Assembly (NCBI GenBank): GCA_018241665.1
Contig: JAFEDK010000013.1
Coordinates: 92,101-156,100 of the forward strand
Direction of reading: 5' to 3'
DNA length: 64,000 nucleotides
Origin: Pseudomonadota bacterium
GTDB taxonomy: Bacteria; Pseudomonadota; Gammaproteobacteria; Burkholderiales; Rhodocyclaceae
A program made the position numbers and the translations under genes. Below the pieces are notes generated by a model that made no database searches, had not been told where the DNA came from, and saw only the letters and a list, made by a program, of their open reading frames with translations. Shown in pieces: positions 38,030-47,018 of this stretch (the stretch's first letter is position 1; each line of letters begins with the position of its first letter).

Positions 38030-39175
38030 TTAGAGTGCCCCCGCCGTGCGCAGCCCGTCGATCTCCGCCAGGGTGAAACCCCAGTCGGCGAGCACGTCCT
38101 CGCCGGTGCCATCGACGACCGGCGGACGGGGCTGCGCGGGAATGCTGCGGCTGAAGCGTGGGGCCGGGGCCGGCTGCACGACGCCGCCGACCTCGATGAA
38201 AGTGCCGCGAGCCCGATTGTGCGGGTGTTCGGGCGCTTCGTCCATGTCCAGAACGGGCGCCACGCAGGCGTCGCTGCCTTCCAACAGCGCGCACCAGGCG
38301 TCGCGACTGCGGGTTTCAAGGTGGGCAGCCAGGCGTGTTTTCAGTTCCGGCCAGCGGCTGCGTTCCCATTGCTGGCTGAAGTCGGGGTCGTCGATGCCGG
38401 CCTTGTGCAGGAACAGCGCGTAGAACTGGGGTTCGATGGGGCCGATGGAAATGTACTTGCCGTCGGCGCAGCGGTAGGTGTCATAGAACGGGGCGCCGCC
38501 GTCGAGCAGGTTGGTGCCGCGATCTTGCGACCACTGGCCCATCGCCTTGAGGGTGTACATCATGCTCATCAGCAGCGCCGAACCGTCGGTCATCGCGGCG
38601 TCCACCACCTGGCCGTGGCCGGAGCTGCGCGCTTCCGTGAGGGCCGCCAGCACGCCGACCACCAGCAGCATCGCGCCGCCGCCGCAGTCGGCCACCAGGT
38701 TCAGCGGCACCACCGGCTTGCCGCCGGCCTCGCCGATGGCGTGCAGCGCGCCGGACAGGGACAGGTAGTTGATGTCGTGGCCGGCGCTCTGGGACAGGGG
38801 GCCGAACTGCCCCCAGCCGGTCATGCGGCCATAGACGAGGCGCGGATTGGCGGCCAGGCACTCGTCGGGACCGAGGCCGAGGCGCTCCATCACGCCGGGG
38901 CGGAAGCCCTCGATCAGGATGTCGGCGCCGGCGACGAGTCGCCGCGCGGCATCGAGGCCCTCGGCCTTCTTGAGGTCGAGGCGTACGACGCGGCGGCTGC
39001 GGTTGAGGATGTCCCGCTGCGGATCGAAGATCTCGAAGCCGGGCTTGGCATCGGGCGGCGGCTTGCGTTCGATGCGTACCACCTCGGCGCCCAGGTCGGC
39101 GAGGATCATGGCGCCCATCGGCGCAGGGCCGAGGGCGGCGAATTCGACGATTTTCACGCCGTGGAGTGGGCCCAT
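38030..39175 (-). CDS. CaiB/BaiF-family CoA-transferase or alpha-methylacyl-CoA racemase
   Basis: A 381-residue type III CoA-transferase family protein. The N-terminal signature is [24 protein letters not shown], with RIERKPPP, and the conserved catalytic Asp in [13 protein letters not shown]. The latter segment plus [13 protein letters not shown] is typical of alpha-methylacyl-CoA racemases. With an acyl-CoA dehydrogenase, hydratase, SDR and thiolase next to it, racemisation of 2-methylacyl-CoA is a sensible role. Transferase activity remains possible. Confidence 0.85.
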   Translation of the reverse strand: MGPLHGVKIVEFAALGPAPMGAMILADLGAEVVRIERKPPPDAKPGFEIFDPQRDILNRSRRVVRLDLKKAEGLDAARRLVAGADILIEGFRPGVMERLGLGPDECLAANPRLVYGRMTGWGQFGPLSQSAGHDINYLSLSGALHAIGEAGGKPVVPLNLVADCGGGAMLLVVGVLAALTEARSSGHGQVVDAAMTDGSALLMSMMYTLKAMGQWSQDRGTNLLDGGAPFYDTYRCADGKYISIGPIEPQFYALFLHKAGIDDPDFSQQWERSRWPELKTRLAAHLETRSRDAWCALLEGSDACVAPVLDMDEAPEHPHNRARGTFIEVGGVVQPAPAPRFSRSIPAQPRPPVVDGTGEDVLADWGFTLAEIDGLRTAGAL

Positions 39176-39259
39176 GGTGTTCTCCTCCGTGGGGTGTTCT
39201 TTTGTCGAGCTTGGATCGCGTGGTGGTGGGAACCCTGGGGAGCGCTACGCCTGCTGCCA

Positions 39260-39326
39260 GTGGGGGCGAATTCATTCGCCCACCGCTGGTGGAGCGACCT
39301 CCGAGGGCGAATGAATTCGCCCCCAC
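39260..39326. repeat. REP-like palindrome pair, locus 7
   Basis: The left unit is at 39260-39281 and the right unit at 39305-39326, spacer 23 bp, between the racemase and acyl-CoA dehydrogenase genes. The right end merges into the 16-bp tandem repeat. Confidence 0.9.
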
Positions 39327-39383
39327 AGGTTCAAGCCCCCACAGGTTCAAGCCCCCACAGGTTCAAGCCCCCACAGGTTCAAG
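39320..39383. repeat. Four tandem copies of a 16-bp unit
   Basis: CCCCCACAGGTTCAAG is repeated four times without change, starting from the last bases of the REP-like right unit. The array looks like slippage amplification of the REP edge and its flank. Confidence 0.9.
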
Positions 39384-39405
39384 CCCTTGCTGGGGGGAGC
39401 CGGTC

Positions 39406-40542
39406 TTACTCGGCGGCGATGGAGCGGCCGATGACCAGGCGCTGGATGTCGTTGGCGCCTTCGTAGATCTGGCAGATGCGCACGTCGCGGTAGATGCGCT
39501 CGACCGGGAAGTCGCTGGTGTAGCCGACGCCGCCGTGGATCTGGATGGCGTCGGAGGCAATCTTCTCGGCGGCTTCGGAGGCGAACATCTTGGCCATCGA
39601 GGCTTCCTTCAGGCAGGGCTTGCCGGCGTCCTTCAGCTGGGCGGCGCGCCATACCATCAGGCGGGCGGCGTCGAGCAGGGTGTTCATGTCGGCCAGCTTG
39701 AAGTTGACTGCCTGGTGCTCGATGATCGGCACGCCGAAGGTCACGCGCTCCTTCGCATAGCGAATGGCGGCCTCGAAGGCGGCGCGGGCCATGCCGATGC
39801 TCTGGGCGGCGATGCCGATGCGGCCAGCTTCCAGGTTGGAGAGGGCGATCTTGTAGCCTTCGCCTTCCTTGCCGAGCAGGGCGCTGGCAGGCACGCGGCA
39901 GTTCTCGAGGATGATCTGCACGGTGTCGGAGGCGTGCTGGCCCATTTTCTCTTCGGTGCGGCCGACGATGAAGCCGGGCGTGGCGGTCGGCACCAGGAAG
40001 CAGGAGATGCCCTTCTTGCCGGCGGCCTTGTCGGTGACGGCGAAGACGATGGCCATCTGGGCGTGCTTGCCGGTGGTGATGAACTGCTTGACGCCGTTCA
40101 GCACGAAGTGGTCGCCGTCACGGTCAGCGCGGGTGGTAATGGCCGCCGCGTCGGAGCCGGTGTGCGGCTCGGTGAGGCAGAAGCAGCCCAGCTTCTCGCC
40201 GCGGGCCAGCGGCTTCAGCCATTCTTCCTTTTGCGCATCGGTGCCGTACTTCTGGGTGATGCCGCAGGCCAGGGAGTTCTGCACCGACACGATGGTGGAG
40301 GTGGCGCCGTCGCCGGCGGCGATCTCTTCCAGCGTCAGTACCAGGCTCATGTAGTCCATGCCGGCGCCGCCCCATTCCTCGGGCACCACCATGCCCAGCG
40401 CGCCGAGTTCGCCGAGTTCCTTGAGGGCCTGGGCGGGGAAGGTGTGGTGCTTGTCCCATTCGGCGGCGAAGGGGGCGAGGCGCTCCTGCGCAAAGGCACG
40501 CATGGAGTCGCGGATCATTTCCTGTTCTTGGGTGAGGATCAT
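39406..40542 (-). CDS. Acyl-CoA dehydrogenase
   Basis: A 378-residue FAD acyl-CoA dehydrogenase. Signatures are CFCLTEPHTGSDAAAI and QIHGGVGYTSDFPVERIYRD. The catalytic Glu is expected in the C-terminal RICQIYEGANDIQRLVIGR, as in short-chain and branched-chain members. The start at 40542 (MILTQEQEMIRDSM) is clear; the open frame upstream is REP sequence. It fits a 2-methylbutyryl-CoA or short-chain dehydrogenase. Confidence 0.93.
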   Translation of the reverse strand: MILTQEQEMIRDSMRAFAQERLAPFAAEWDKHHTFPAQALKELGELGALGMVVPEEWGGAGMDYMSLVLTLEEIAAGDGATSTIVSVQNSLACGITQKYGTDAQKEEWLKPLARGEKLGCFCLTEPHTGSDAAAITTRADRDGDHFVLNGVKQFITTGKHAQMAIVFAVTDKAAGKKGISCFLVPTATPGFIVGRTEEKMGQHASDTVQIILENCRVPASALLGKEGEGYKIALSNLEAGRIGIAAQSIGMARAAFEAAIRYAKERVTFGVPIIEHQAVNFKLADMNTLLDAARLMVWRAAQLKDAGKPCLKEASMAKMFASEAAEKIASDAIQIHGGVGYTSDFPVERIYRDVRICQIYEGANDIQRLVIGRSIAAE

Positions 40543-40594
40543 GGCGGATGTTCCTGTCTGTCTGGTTATGGTGATGCACGGGCGCGCGACGGCC

Positions 40595-40661
40595 GTGGGG
40601 GCGAATTCATTCGCCCTCTGCACGTCGATCACGCTCCGCGGGCGAATGAATTCGCCCCCAC
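40595..40661. repeat. REP-like palindrome pair, locus 8
   Basis: Consensus left unit at 40595-40616 and right unit at 40640-40661, spacer 23 bp, between the thiolase and acyl-CoA dehydrogenase genes. Confidence 0.9.
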
Positions 40662-40715
40662 GGCAAGCCCGCGCCTCCCTTACGGGGGGCGGGCCGGGTG
40701 TGTGTCGCGGTCGGC

Positions 40716-41912
40716 TTACAGCATCTCGACGGCGAGGGCGGTCGCTTCGCCGCCGCCGATGCACAGGCTGGCGATGCCGCGCTTGCCACCGGTCTTCTTC
40801 AGTGCCCCGAGCAGGGTGACGATGATGCGGGCGCCGGAGGCGCCGATGGGGTGGCCGAGGGCGCAGGCGCCGCCGTGGATGTTGACCTTGGCGGGGTCGA
40901 GGGCGAGGTCACGGATGGCGGCCATGGTGACCACCGCGAAGGCTTCGTTGATTTCCCACAGATCCACGTCGGAGGCACTCCAGCCGGCCTTGGCGAGGAG
41001 CTTCTGCATCGCGCCGACCGGGGCGGTGGGGAACAGGGCCGGGGTGTTGGCGTGGTTGGTATGGCCGACGATGCGGGCCAGCGGCTTGGCGCCCAGCTTT
41101 TCGGCGGTGGAGGCGCGCATCAGCACGAGGGCGGCGGCGCCGTCGGAGATGGAGCTGGAGTTGGCCGGGGTCACCGTGCCGTCCTTCTTGAAGGCCGGCT
41201 TGAGGCTGGGGATCTTCTCGATGTTGGCCTTGGGCGGCTGCTCGTCGCTGGCGATGGTCACGTCGCCCTTGCGGCCGGCGACGGTGACGGGGGTGACTTC
41301 CCACTCGAAGGAGCCGTCCTTGATGGCGGCCTGGGCGCGGGTGGTGGAGGTGATCGCCCAGGCGTCCTGCTCCTCGCGGGTGAAACCGTAGGAAGCAGCG
41401 CATTCCTCGGCGAAAGTGCCCATCAGGCGGCCGTTGGTTTCCTTGCCGTAGCGGTCTTCGAGGCCGTCGAAGAACATGTGGTCGAGCACCTGGCCGTGGC
41501 CGAGGCGCATGCCGCCGCGAGCCTTGGGCAGCATGTAGGGGGCGTTGCTCATGGACTCCATGCCGCCGGCGACGATCACGTCGCTGCTGCCGGCTACCAG
41601 CAGGTCATGGGCCAGCAGGGTGGCCTTCATGCCGGAGCCGCACACCTTGTTGATGGTGGTACAGCCGGCGGACAGGGGCAGGCCACCGTTGAGGGCGGCC
41701 TGGCGGGCCGGTGCCTGGCCGAGGCCGGCGGGCAGCACGCAGCCGAAGATCAGCTCCTGCACCACGTCGGCGGACAGGCCGGAACGCTCGACGGCGGCCT
41801 TGACGGCGACGCCGCCCAGCTGCGGCGCGGTGAGGCTGGCGAAGTCGCCCTGGAAACCGCCCATCGGGGTGCGGGCGGCGGAGACGATGACGATCGGATC
41901 GTGGGTGCTCAT
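40716..41912 (-). CDS. Acetyl-CoA C-acyltransferase (thiolase)
   Basis: A 398-residue thiolase. The acylated Cys is in INKVCGSGMKATLLA, the downstream motif is WEINEAFAVVTMAA, then GGACALGHPIGASGARI, and the second catalytic Cys is in IASLCIGGGEATALAVEML. It cleaves 3-ketoacyl-CoA; in this cluster it would release acetyl-CoA and propionyl-CoA if the substrate is 2-methylacetoacetyl-CoA. A biosynthetic acetoacetyl-CoA thiolase role cannot be excluded. Confidence 0.94.
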   Translation of the reverse strand: MSTHDPIVIVSAARTPMGGFQGDFASLTAPQLGGVAVKAAVERSGLSADVVQELIFGCVLPAGLGQAPARQAALNGGLPLSAGCTTINKVCGSGMKATLLAHDLLVAGSSDVIVAGGMESMSNAPYMLPKARGGMRLGHGQVLDHMFFDGLEDRYGKETNGRLMGTFAEECAASYGFTREEQDAWAITSTTRAQAAIKDGSFEWEVTPVTVAGRKGDVTIASDEQPPKANIEKIPSLKPAFKKDGTVTPANSSSISDGAAALVLMRASTAEKLGAKPLARIVGHTNHANTPALFPTAPVGAMQKLLAKAGWSASDVDLWEINEAFAVVTMAAIRDLALDPAKVNIHGGACALGHPIGASGARIIVTLLGALKKTGGKRGIASLCIGGGEATALAVEML

Positions 41913-41949
41913 GGTGTGTGGCCTTTCGCGAATTCGGTGGGGAAGGGGC

Positions 41950-42714
41950 TTACTTGGCGGCCATGCGGATGGCGCCGTCGAGGCGGATCACTTCGCCGTT
42001 CAGGTAGCTGTTGCTGAAGATGTGTTCCACCAGCGCGGCGTACTCGGCCGGCTTGCCCATGCGGGAGGGGAAGGGAACCATCTTGCCGAGGGCTTCCTGC
42101 ACGTCGGCGGGCATGCCGAGCAGCATCGGGGTTTCCATGATGCCGGGGGCGATGGTCATCACGCGGATGCCGGTGCGGGACAGCTCGCGGGCGATCGGCA
42201 GGGTCATCGCGACCACGCCGCCCTTGGAGGCGGCGTAGGCAGCCTGGCCGAGCTGGCCGTCGAAGGCGGCCACCGAGGCGGTGCTGACGATCACGCCGCG
42301 CTCGCCGCCGGCGTTGGGTTCGTTCTTGCTCATGATCTCCGCGGCGAGGCGGGTCATGTTGAAGCTGCCGATCAGGTTGATGTTGATGGTGCGGGCGAAG
42401 GACTCCAGCTTGTGGGCGCCTTCCTTGCCGACAACCTTCTCGGCCGGGGCGATGCCGGCACAGTTGACCAGGCCGCGCAGGGTGCCCAGCTCGACGGCGG
42501 CGGCGAAGGCGGCCTTGGCGCTGTCCTCGCCGGTCACGTCGGTGGCGACGAAGCGGGCGTTGACGCCCAGCTCGCGGGCCTGGGCCTCGCCGGCTTCCTT
42601 GTTCACATCGGCCAGCACGACCTTGCCGCCCTTGGCGACGATCATCTGCGCAGTGGCGGCGCCGAGGCCCGAGCCGCCGCCGGTCACCACGAATACGTTG
42701 TTCTGGATTTCCAT
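41950..42714 (-). CDS. 3-hydroxyacyl-CoA dehydrogenase, SDR type (HSD17B10-like)
   Basis: A 254-residue SDR closely resembling type II 3-hydroxyacyl-CoA dehydrogenases. The cofactor motif [15 protein letters not shown] is followed by an Asp-containing LADVNK (NAD preference), [15 protein letters not shown], and the catalytic [19 protein letters not shown]. The C-terminal half ([26 protein letters not shown]) is typical of 2-methyl-3-hydroxybutyryl-CoA dehydrogenase. It is first in the leftward cluster and divergent from an AraC gene. Confidence 0.92.
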   Translation of the reverse strand: MEIQNNVFVVTGGGSGLGAATAQMIVAKGGKVVLADVNKEAGEAQARELGVNARFVATDVTGEDSAKAAFAAAVELGTLRGLVNCAGIAPAEKVVGKEGAHKLESFARTININLIGSFNMTRLAAEIMSKNEPNAGGERGVIVSTASVAAFDGQLGQAAYAASKGGVVAMTLPIARELSRTGIRVMTIAPGIMETPMLLGMPADVQEALGKMVPFPSRMGKPAEYAALVEHIFSNSYLNGEVIRLDGAIRMAAK

Positions 42715-42958
42715 CTATCTCTCTCCTCGTTGCTGTCGGCTGAATGGCCCGCCGCGGCGGGCACGCTGTGGGGCGCAGTCTAGGCACAAGCCCCGCTGGC
42801 TTCCATGCCTAAAACGCTCAATGTGGATGATAGAATTTGCCACATCGACAAGGCGCAAAGCCCCGTGCGGCGCGGCTAGGCGTGGTTCCGGCAGACCGGC
42901 CGGGGCGTGCTCCCGGTCCTCTGTCGCGATCCCTTTCCTGATCCCTGTTTCCGGCCGG

Positions 42959-43987
42959 ATGTCCATGAGCGAACCCACGTCCGACAAGGGCACGATCTCC
43001 ATCGGCTTCGTCCATGAAGCGCTGGTGGAAGTTCGCGCGCGCGGCTTCGACGCGGATGCGTTGCTGAACCAGGCCGGAATCTCGCCGGAACTCCTCAACG
43101 CACCGCAGGCGCGGGTGTCGTCGGAGCACTTCGCGGTGCTGTGGCACCTCATCGCCCAGATGATGGATGACGAGTTCTTCGGCATGGACTCCCACCGCAT
43201 GAAGGCCGGCAGCTTCACGCTGCTGTGCCACAGCGTGATCCATTGCGACACCCTGGAGCGGGCGCTGCGCCGGGCGCTGCGCTTCTTCCGGCTGCTCCTC
43301 GACGACCTGGAAGGCGTGCTGGTGCGCGACGGTGAGACGGCGCGCGTAGAGATCATCGACCGCCTCGCAGAGCCGCGGCGTGCCTTCGCCTACGGCACCT
43401 TCCTGATCATCCTGCATGGCCTGGCCTGCTGGCTGATCGGGCGGCGCATCCCGCTGGGCCACGCGCGCTTCCGCTGTGACGAACCGGATTTCAGCGCCGA
43501 GTGGCGGGTGTTGTTCTCGCCGGACCTGGGTTTCGGCGGAGCGAGAACCGAGATTGCCTTCCCGGCCGAATTCCTCGACATGCCGAATGTGCAGAGCGAA
43601 CGCACGATGAAGCTCTTCCTGCGCAGCGCGCCGGCCAACTTCCTGGTCAAGTACCGCAATAGCGAGGGGCTGGTGGCGCGCATCCGGCGCCGTCTGCGGC
43701 GGATGCCGCCGGATGCATGGCCGGATTTCGAAACCCTGGCGCAGCAACTGCATTTCTCGGTGTCCACGCTGCGCCGGCACCTGCTCGACGAGGGGCAGTC
43801 CTACCAGTCGATCAAGGACGATCTGCGTCTCGACCTGGCGATCAGCCAGCTCAGCCATTCGGACAAGTCCGTGCTCGACATTGCGCTGGAGCTGGGCTTT
43901 GCCGAGGCCAGCGCGTTTCACCGGGCGTTCAAGAAATGGACCGGCGCACGGCCGGGCGAATACCGGCGCGCCCTCGCCGGACACTAG
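42959..43987 (+). CDS. AraC-family transcriptional regulator
   Basis: A 342-residue regulator. The N-terminal half is the arabinose-binding-like domain of the OruR/ArgR-type AraC group (SSEHFAVLWHLIAQMMDDEFFG). The C-terminus has two helix-turn-helices: FETLAQQLHFSVSTLRRHLLDEG and SVLDIALELGFAEASAFHRAFKKWTG. Two Met codons at 42959 and 42965 are both possible starts. Divergent from the SDR/thiolase cluster across ~240 bp, so it probably activates that cluster in response to a substrate-derived acyl compound. Confidence 0.9.
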   Translation: MSMSEPTSDKGTISIGFVHEALVEVRARGFDADALLNQAGISPELLNAPQARVSSEHFAVLWHLIAQMMDDEFFGMDSHRMKAGSFTLLCHSVIHCDTLERALRRALRFFRLLLDDLEGVLVRDGETARVEIIDRLAEPRRAFAYGTFLIILHGLACWLIGRRIPLGHARFRCDEPDFSAEWRVLFSPDLGFGGARTEIAFPAEFLDMPNVQSERTMKLFLRSAPANFLVKYRNSEGLVARIRRRLRRMPPDAWPDFETLAQQLHFSVSTLRRHLLDEGQSYQSIKDDLRLDLAISQLSHSDKSVLDIALELGFAEASAFHRAFKKWTGARPGEYRRALAGH

Positions 43988-44005
43988 CGGAAAGAGAGCA
44001 TCCCG

Positions 44006-46933
44006 ATGGCCGCCGAAACCCCATCCAGCAGGTCGGCGCGCCATTTCCGCTGGCCGCTGCACATTCACATATCGACGCTGTTCTTCGTGCTGGTGTTGCT
44101 TGCCGGCGGCAGCATCGCCTGGCTGTCCTACACGCGCAGCGCGGACATGCTGGAGCGGGCGGCCGGCGACCTGATGGGGCGCATCTCGCACCAGACGGTG
44201 GTCGACACCGAGAGCCTGTTGCAGCCCGTCAATGCCAGCCTGCGCCTGCTGGCGCTGCAGCCGCTGGTGCGGGCCGGCACGCTGGCCGAGCGGCGCGAGA
44301 GCCTGGTGATCCTGCGCGAGGCGCTGCTGGCCACGCCGTCGGTGAGCTCTTTCTACGTGGGCTACGCCACCGGCGACTTCTTCCTGCTGATGCGCTTCAC
44401 CAGCGACGAGGATCGGCGCCTGCTCGGTGCGCCACCGCGGGCCGCCTACGTGATCCAGAGCATCGCCGGCCAGGATGGGGGCTTCGTCTTCCTTGACGAC
44501 GAACTGGCCGAGCTGAAGCAGCGGGAGCGCCCCGACTACCCGAGCAATTACGATCCACGCCGGCGCGGCTGGTATATGCAGGCCATGGGCAGTCGCGACT
44601 CCGTGCTGACCGCGCCCTACCTGTTTGCGGCGACGCGCAAGCTCGGCGTGACCCTGGCCCGCCGCGCCGAGTCGGGGCGCGCGGTGGTGGGCGCCGACAT
44701 CCGCCTGTCCACCCTTGACGATACCTTGCGCCACCAGCGCATCACGCCGGGTTCGCACCTGGTGATGTTCGACGAAGACAAGCGCGTCATCGCTTACTCG
44801 GAGCCGGGTTGGCAGCCCCGCGCCGTCGGTGGAGCGGTCGAGCGCCCCTTGCTGGCCACGCTGGATGGCGGCGGGCTGGCGGCGCTGGTAGGCCGGATGC
44901 CGGCCCTGGAGCGGGCCGGCGACCTGCCACTGACCGCCTTCGAGTCGGATGGGCGCAGCTGGCATGGGGCGGTGGCACGCCTGTCCCTGCAAGGCGGGCG
45001 CCCGGTCTTCCTCGGTGTGGCGATTCCCGACGAGGAACTGCTCACCGAGGCGCGGGAGATCCGCGACAGCTCCATCGCCGCGACGCTGATCGTCGTGCTG
45101 CTGGCCTTGCCGCTGACCTATTGGGCGGCCCGCCTGGTGGCGCGGCCGATCCGCGAGCTGGCCGGCGAAACGGCGGCAATCCGCCGTTTCGACTTTGCGG
45201 GGGCGGTGAAGGCCCGCTCTGTGGTGCGTGAGGTGGACGAACTGGCGGCAGACCTGGGGGCGATGAAAGGGGCCATCCGGCGCTTTCTCGACATCGCCTC
45301 GCTGATCGCCGAGGAGTCGGATTTCGACCGCCTGCTGCCGCGCCTGGTGGACGAAACGCTGGCGGTGGTTGGTGCGCGGGCCGGGGTGCTCTATCTGGCG
45401 AGGGATGGTGACGGCGGTGACGGGCTGGACGCGGTGGCCTTGCGCGGTGCCGACGGCAACAGTCTGCCGTTGCCTGTGGCACCGTCGGGCGAGGCGATGG
45501 CCGGGTTGGTGCCGGCGGGGGCGCGTTCCGCCGTCGGTGAGCTGCGCTCGGGGCATGGTGCCGGGCGCAGTTGCACCGGCCTGTGCGAGGCCATCGGCGA
45601 GGGCACGCTGGCTTATCTGGCGGTGCCGCTGCTCGACCGCAAGCAGCAGCGCCTGGGTCTGCTGGTGTTGTGGTTCGCGCGGGAGCCGGACGCTGACCTG
45701 GTGCATTTCGTCGAGGCGTTGTCCGGTTCGGCGGCGGTGTCCGTCGAGACGCGCGGCCTGATCCACGCCCAGAAGCAGATGTTCGAATCCTTCGTCCGCC
45801 TGCTGGCCGGCGCCATCGACGCCAAGAGCCCCTACACCGGTGGACACTGCGCGCGGGTGCCGGAGCTGTCGAAGATGCTGGCGCGGGCCGCCTGCGCGGC
45901 GACCGACGGACCGTACCGCGACTTCTGCCTCAGCGACGAGGAGTGGGAGGCGGTGCATATCGCGGCCTGGCTGCACGACTGCGGCAAGGTCACCACGCCG
46001 GAATACGTGGTGGACAAGGCCACCAAGCTGGAGACCATCTACGACCGTATCCATGAGGTCCGGATGCGCTTCGAGGTGCTCAAGCGCGACGCGGAGGTGG
46101 CCTGCTGGCGGGCCATCGCCGACGGGGCGGATGCCGTCGCGGCCCGGGCCCGGCTGGCCGGGGAGTGGGCGCAACTCGACGAGGAGTTCGCCTTCGTGGC
46201 CTCTTGCAACGAAGGCGGCGAGATGATGGCACCGGAGCGTATCGAGCGCCTGCGCCAGCTCGCCGGGCGGACCTGGCTGCGCACCCTCGACGACCGGCTC
46301 GGGGTGTCCGAGGAGGAGCGCCGTCGCAAGCCCGATTCCACGCTGCCGGTGCGGGAAGCGCTGCTGGCCGACAAGCCCGAGCACCGCATCGAGCGCCGCC
46401 CCGAGGAGCGCATCGCGGCGGACAACCCATGGGGCTTCCGGATGGCGGTGCCGGAGCTGCTCTACAACCGTGGCGAGCTGGCCAACCTGTCGGTGGCCCG
46501 CGGGACCCTCACCGACGAGGACCGCTACAAGATCAACGAGCACATCGTGCAGACCATCCGGATGCTCGCGGCGCTGCCCTTCCCGCGGCACCTGAAGGCG
46601 GTGCCGGAGCTTGCCGGCGGGCACCACGAGAAGATGGATGGCAGCGGCTATCCGCGCGGCCTGCACCGGGACGAGATGAGTCCGGTGGCGAGGATGATCG
46701 CGATCGCCGACATCTTCGAGGCGCTGACCGCGGTGGACCGGCCCTACAAACGCGGCAAGCGCCTGTCCGAGGCGATGGGGATCATGGCGCGCATGCGCGA
46801 TGCTGCGCACATCGACGCGGAGCTGTTCGCACTGTTTGTGCAGGCGGGGGTGTATCGGGACTACGCGCTGCGCTTCATGCAGCCGGAGTGCATCGACGAG
46901 GTCGACGAAGTGGCACTGCTGGCGCAGGGCTGA
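44006..46933 (+). CDS. HD-GYP domain sensor with Cache and GAF domains
   Basis: A 975-residue membrane protein. Residues ~20-40 and ~355-375 are transmembrane; between them is a Cache-type periplasmic sensor (SSFYVGYATGDFFLL, YDPRRRGWYMQA). A HAMP-like linker and a GAF domain (~430-590) follow, then an HD-GYP phosphohydrolase. HDCGK starts at residue ~657, and HHEKMDGSGYP at ~873. That gap, over 200 residues, exceeds the 60-90 typical of HD-GYP proteins, so an insertion of ~130 residues splits the domain. It probably degrades c-di-GMP. The gene follows the AraC gene by 18 bp. Confidence 0.9.
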   Translation: MAAETPSSRSARHFRWPLHIHISTLFFVLVLLAGGSIAWLSYTRSADMLERAAGDLMGRISHQTVVDTESLLQPVNASLRLLALQPLVRAGTLAERRESLVILREALLATPSVSSFYVGYATGDFFLLMRFTSDEDRRLLGAPPRAAYVIQSIAGQDGGFVFLDDELAELKQRERPDYPSNYDPRRRGWYMQAMGSRDSVLTAPYLFAATRKLGVTLARRAESGRAVVGADIRLSTLDDTLRHQRITPGSHLVMFDEDKRVIAYSEPGWQPRAVGGAVERPLLATLDGGGLAALVGRMPALERAGDLPLTAFESDGRSWHGAVARLSLQGGRPVFLGVAIPDEELLTEAREIRDSSIAATLIVVLLALPLTYWAARLVARPIRELAGETAAIRRFDFAGAVKARSVVREVDELAADLGAMKGAIRRFLDIASLIAEESDFDRLLPRLVDETLAVVGARAGVLYLARDGDGGDGLDAVALRGADGNSLPLPVAPSGEAMAGLVPAGARSAVGELRSGHGAGRSCTGLCEAIGEGTLAYLAVPLLDRKQQRLGLLVLWFAREPDADLVHFVEALSGSAAVSVETRGLIHAQKQMFESFVRLLAGAIDAKSPYTGGHCARVPELSKMLARAACAATDGPYRDFCLSDEEWEAVHIAAWLHDCGKVTTPEYVVDKATKLETIYDRIHEVRMRFEVLKRDAEVACWRAIADGADAVAARARLAGEWAQLDEEFAFVASCNEGGEMMAPERIERLRQLAGRTWLRTLDDRLGVSEEERRRKPDSTLPVREALLADKPEHRIERRPEERIAADNPWGFRMAVPELLYNRGELANLSVARGTLTDEDRYKINEHIVQTIRMLAALPFPRHLKAVPELAGGHHEKMDGSGYPRGLHRDEMSPVARMIAIADIFEALTAVDRPYKRGKRLSEAMGIMARMRDAAHIDAELFALFVQAGVYRDYALRFMQPECIDEVDEVALLAQG

Positions 46934-47018
46934 GGCGAGGGGGGAAACGGGAGAGAGGGGAAGGGGATGTGCCCGGCAGCGGATCGCGCCGCCGGGCGAG
47001 GCATGCAAGGGACGAGGA

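Noticed and set aside
39320-39383. A CRISPR-like array (four repeats of 16 bp)
   Set aside because: The copies are directly adjacent with no unique spacers and no cas genes nearby; it is a simple tandem repeat.
40543-40764. An N-terminal extension of the acyl-CoA dehydrogenase
   Set aside because: The extension encodes GEFIRP and NEFAPT, which are simply translations of the REP units; coding begins at 40542.
42818-47008. A 1396-codon open frame on the minus strand
   Set aside because: It lies antisense to the AraC and HD-GYP genes, whose products have clear domains. Its translation is low-complexity His/Arg/Gln-rich, as expected for an antisense frame in high-GC DNA.
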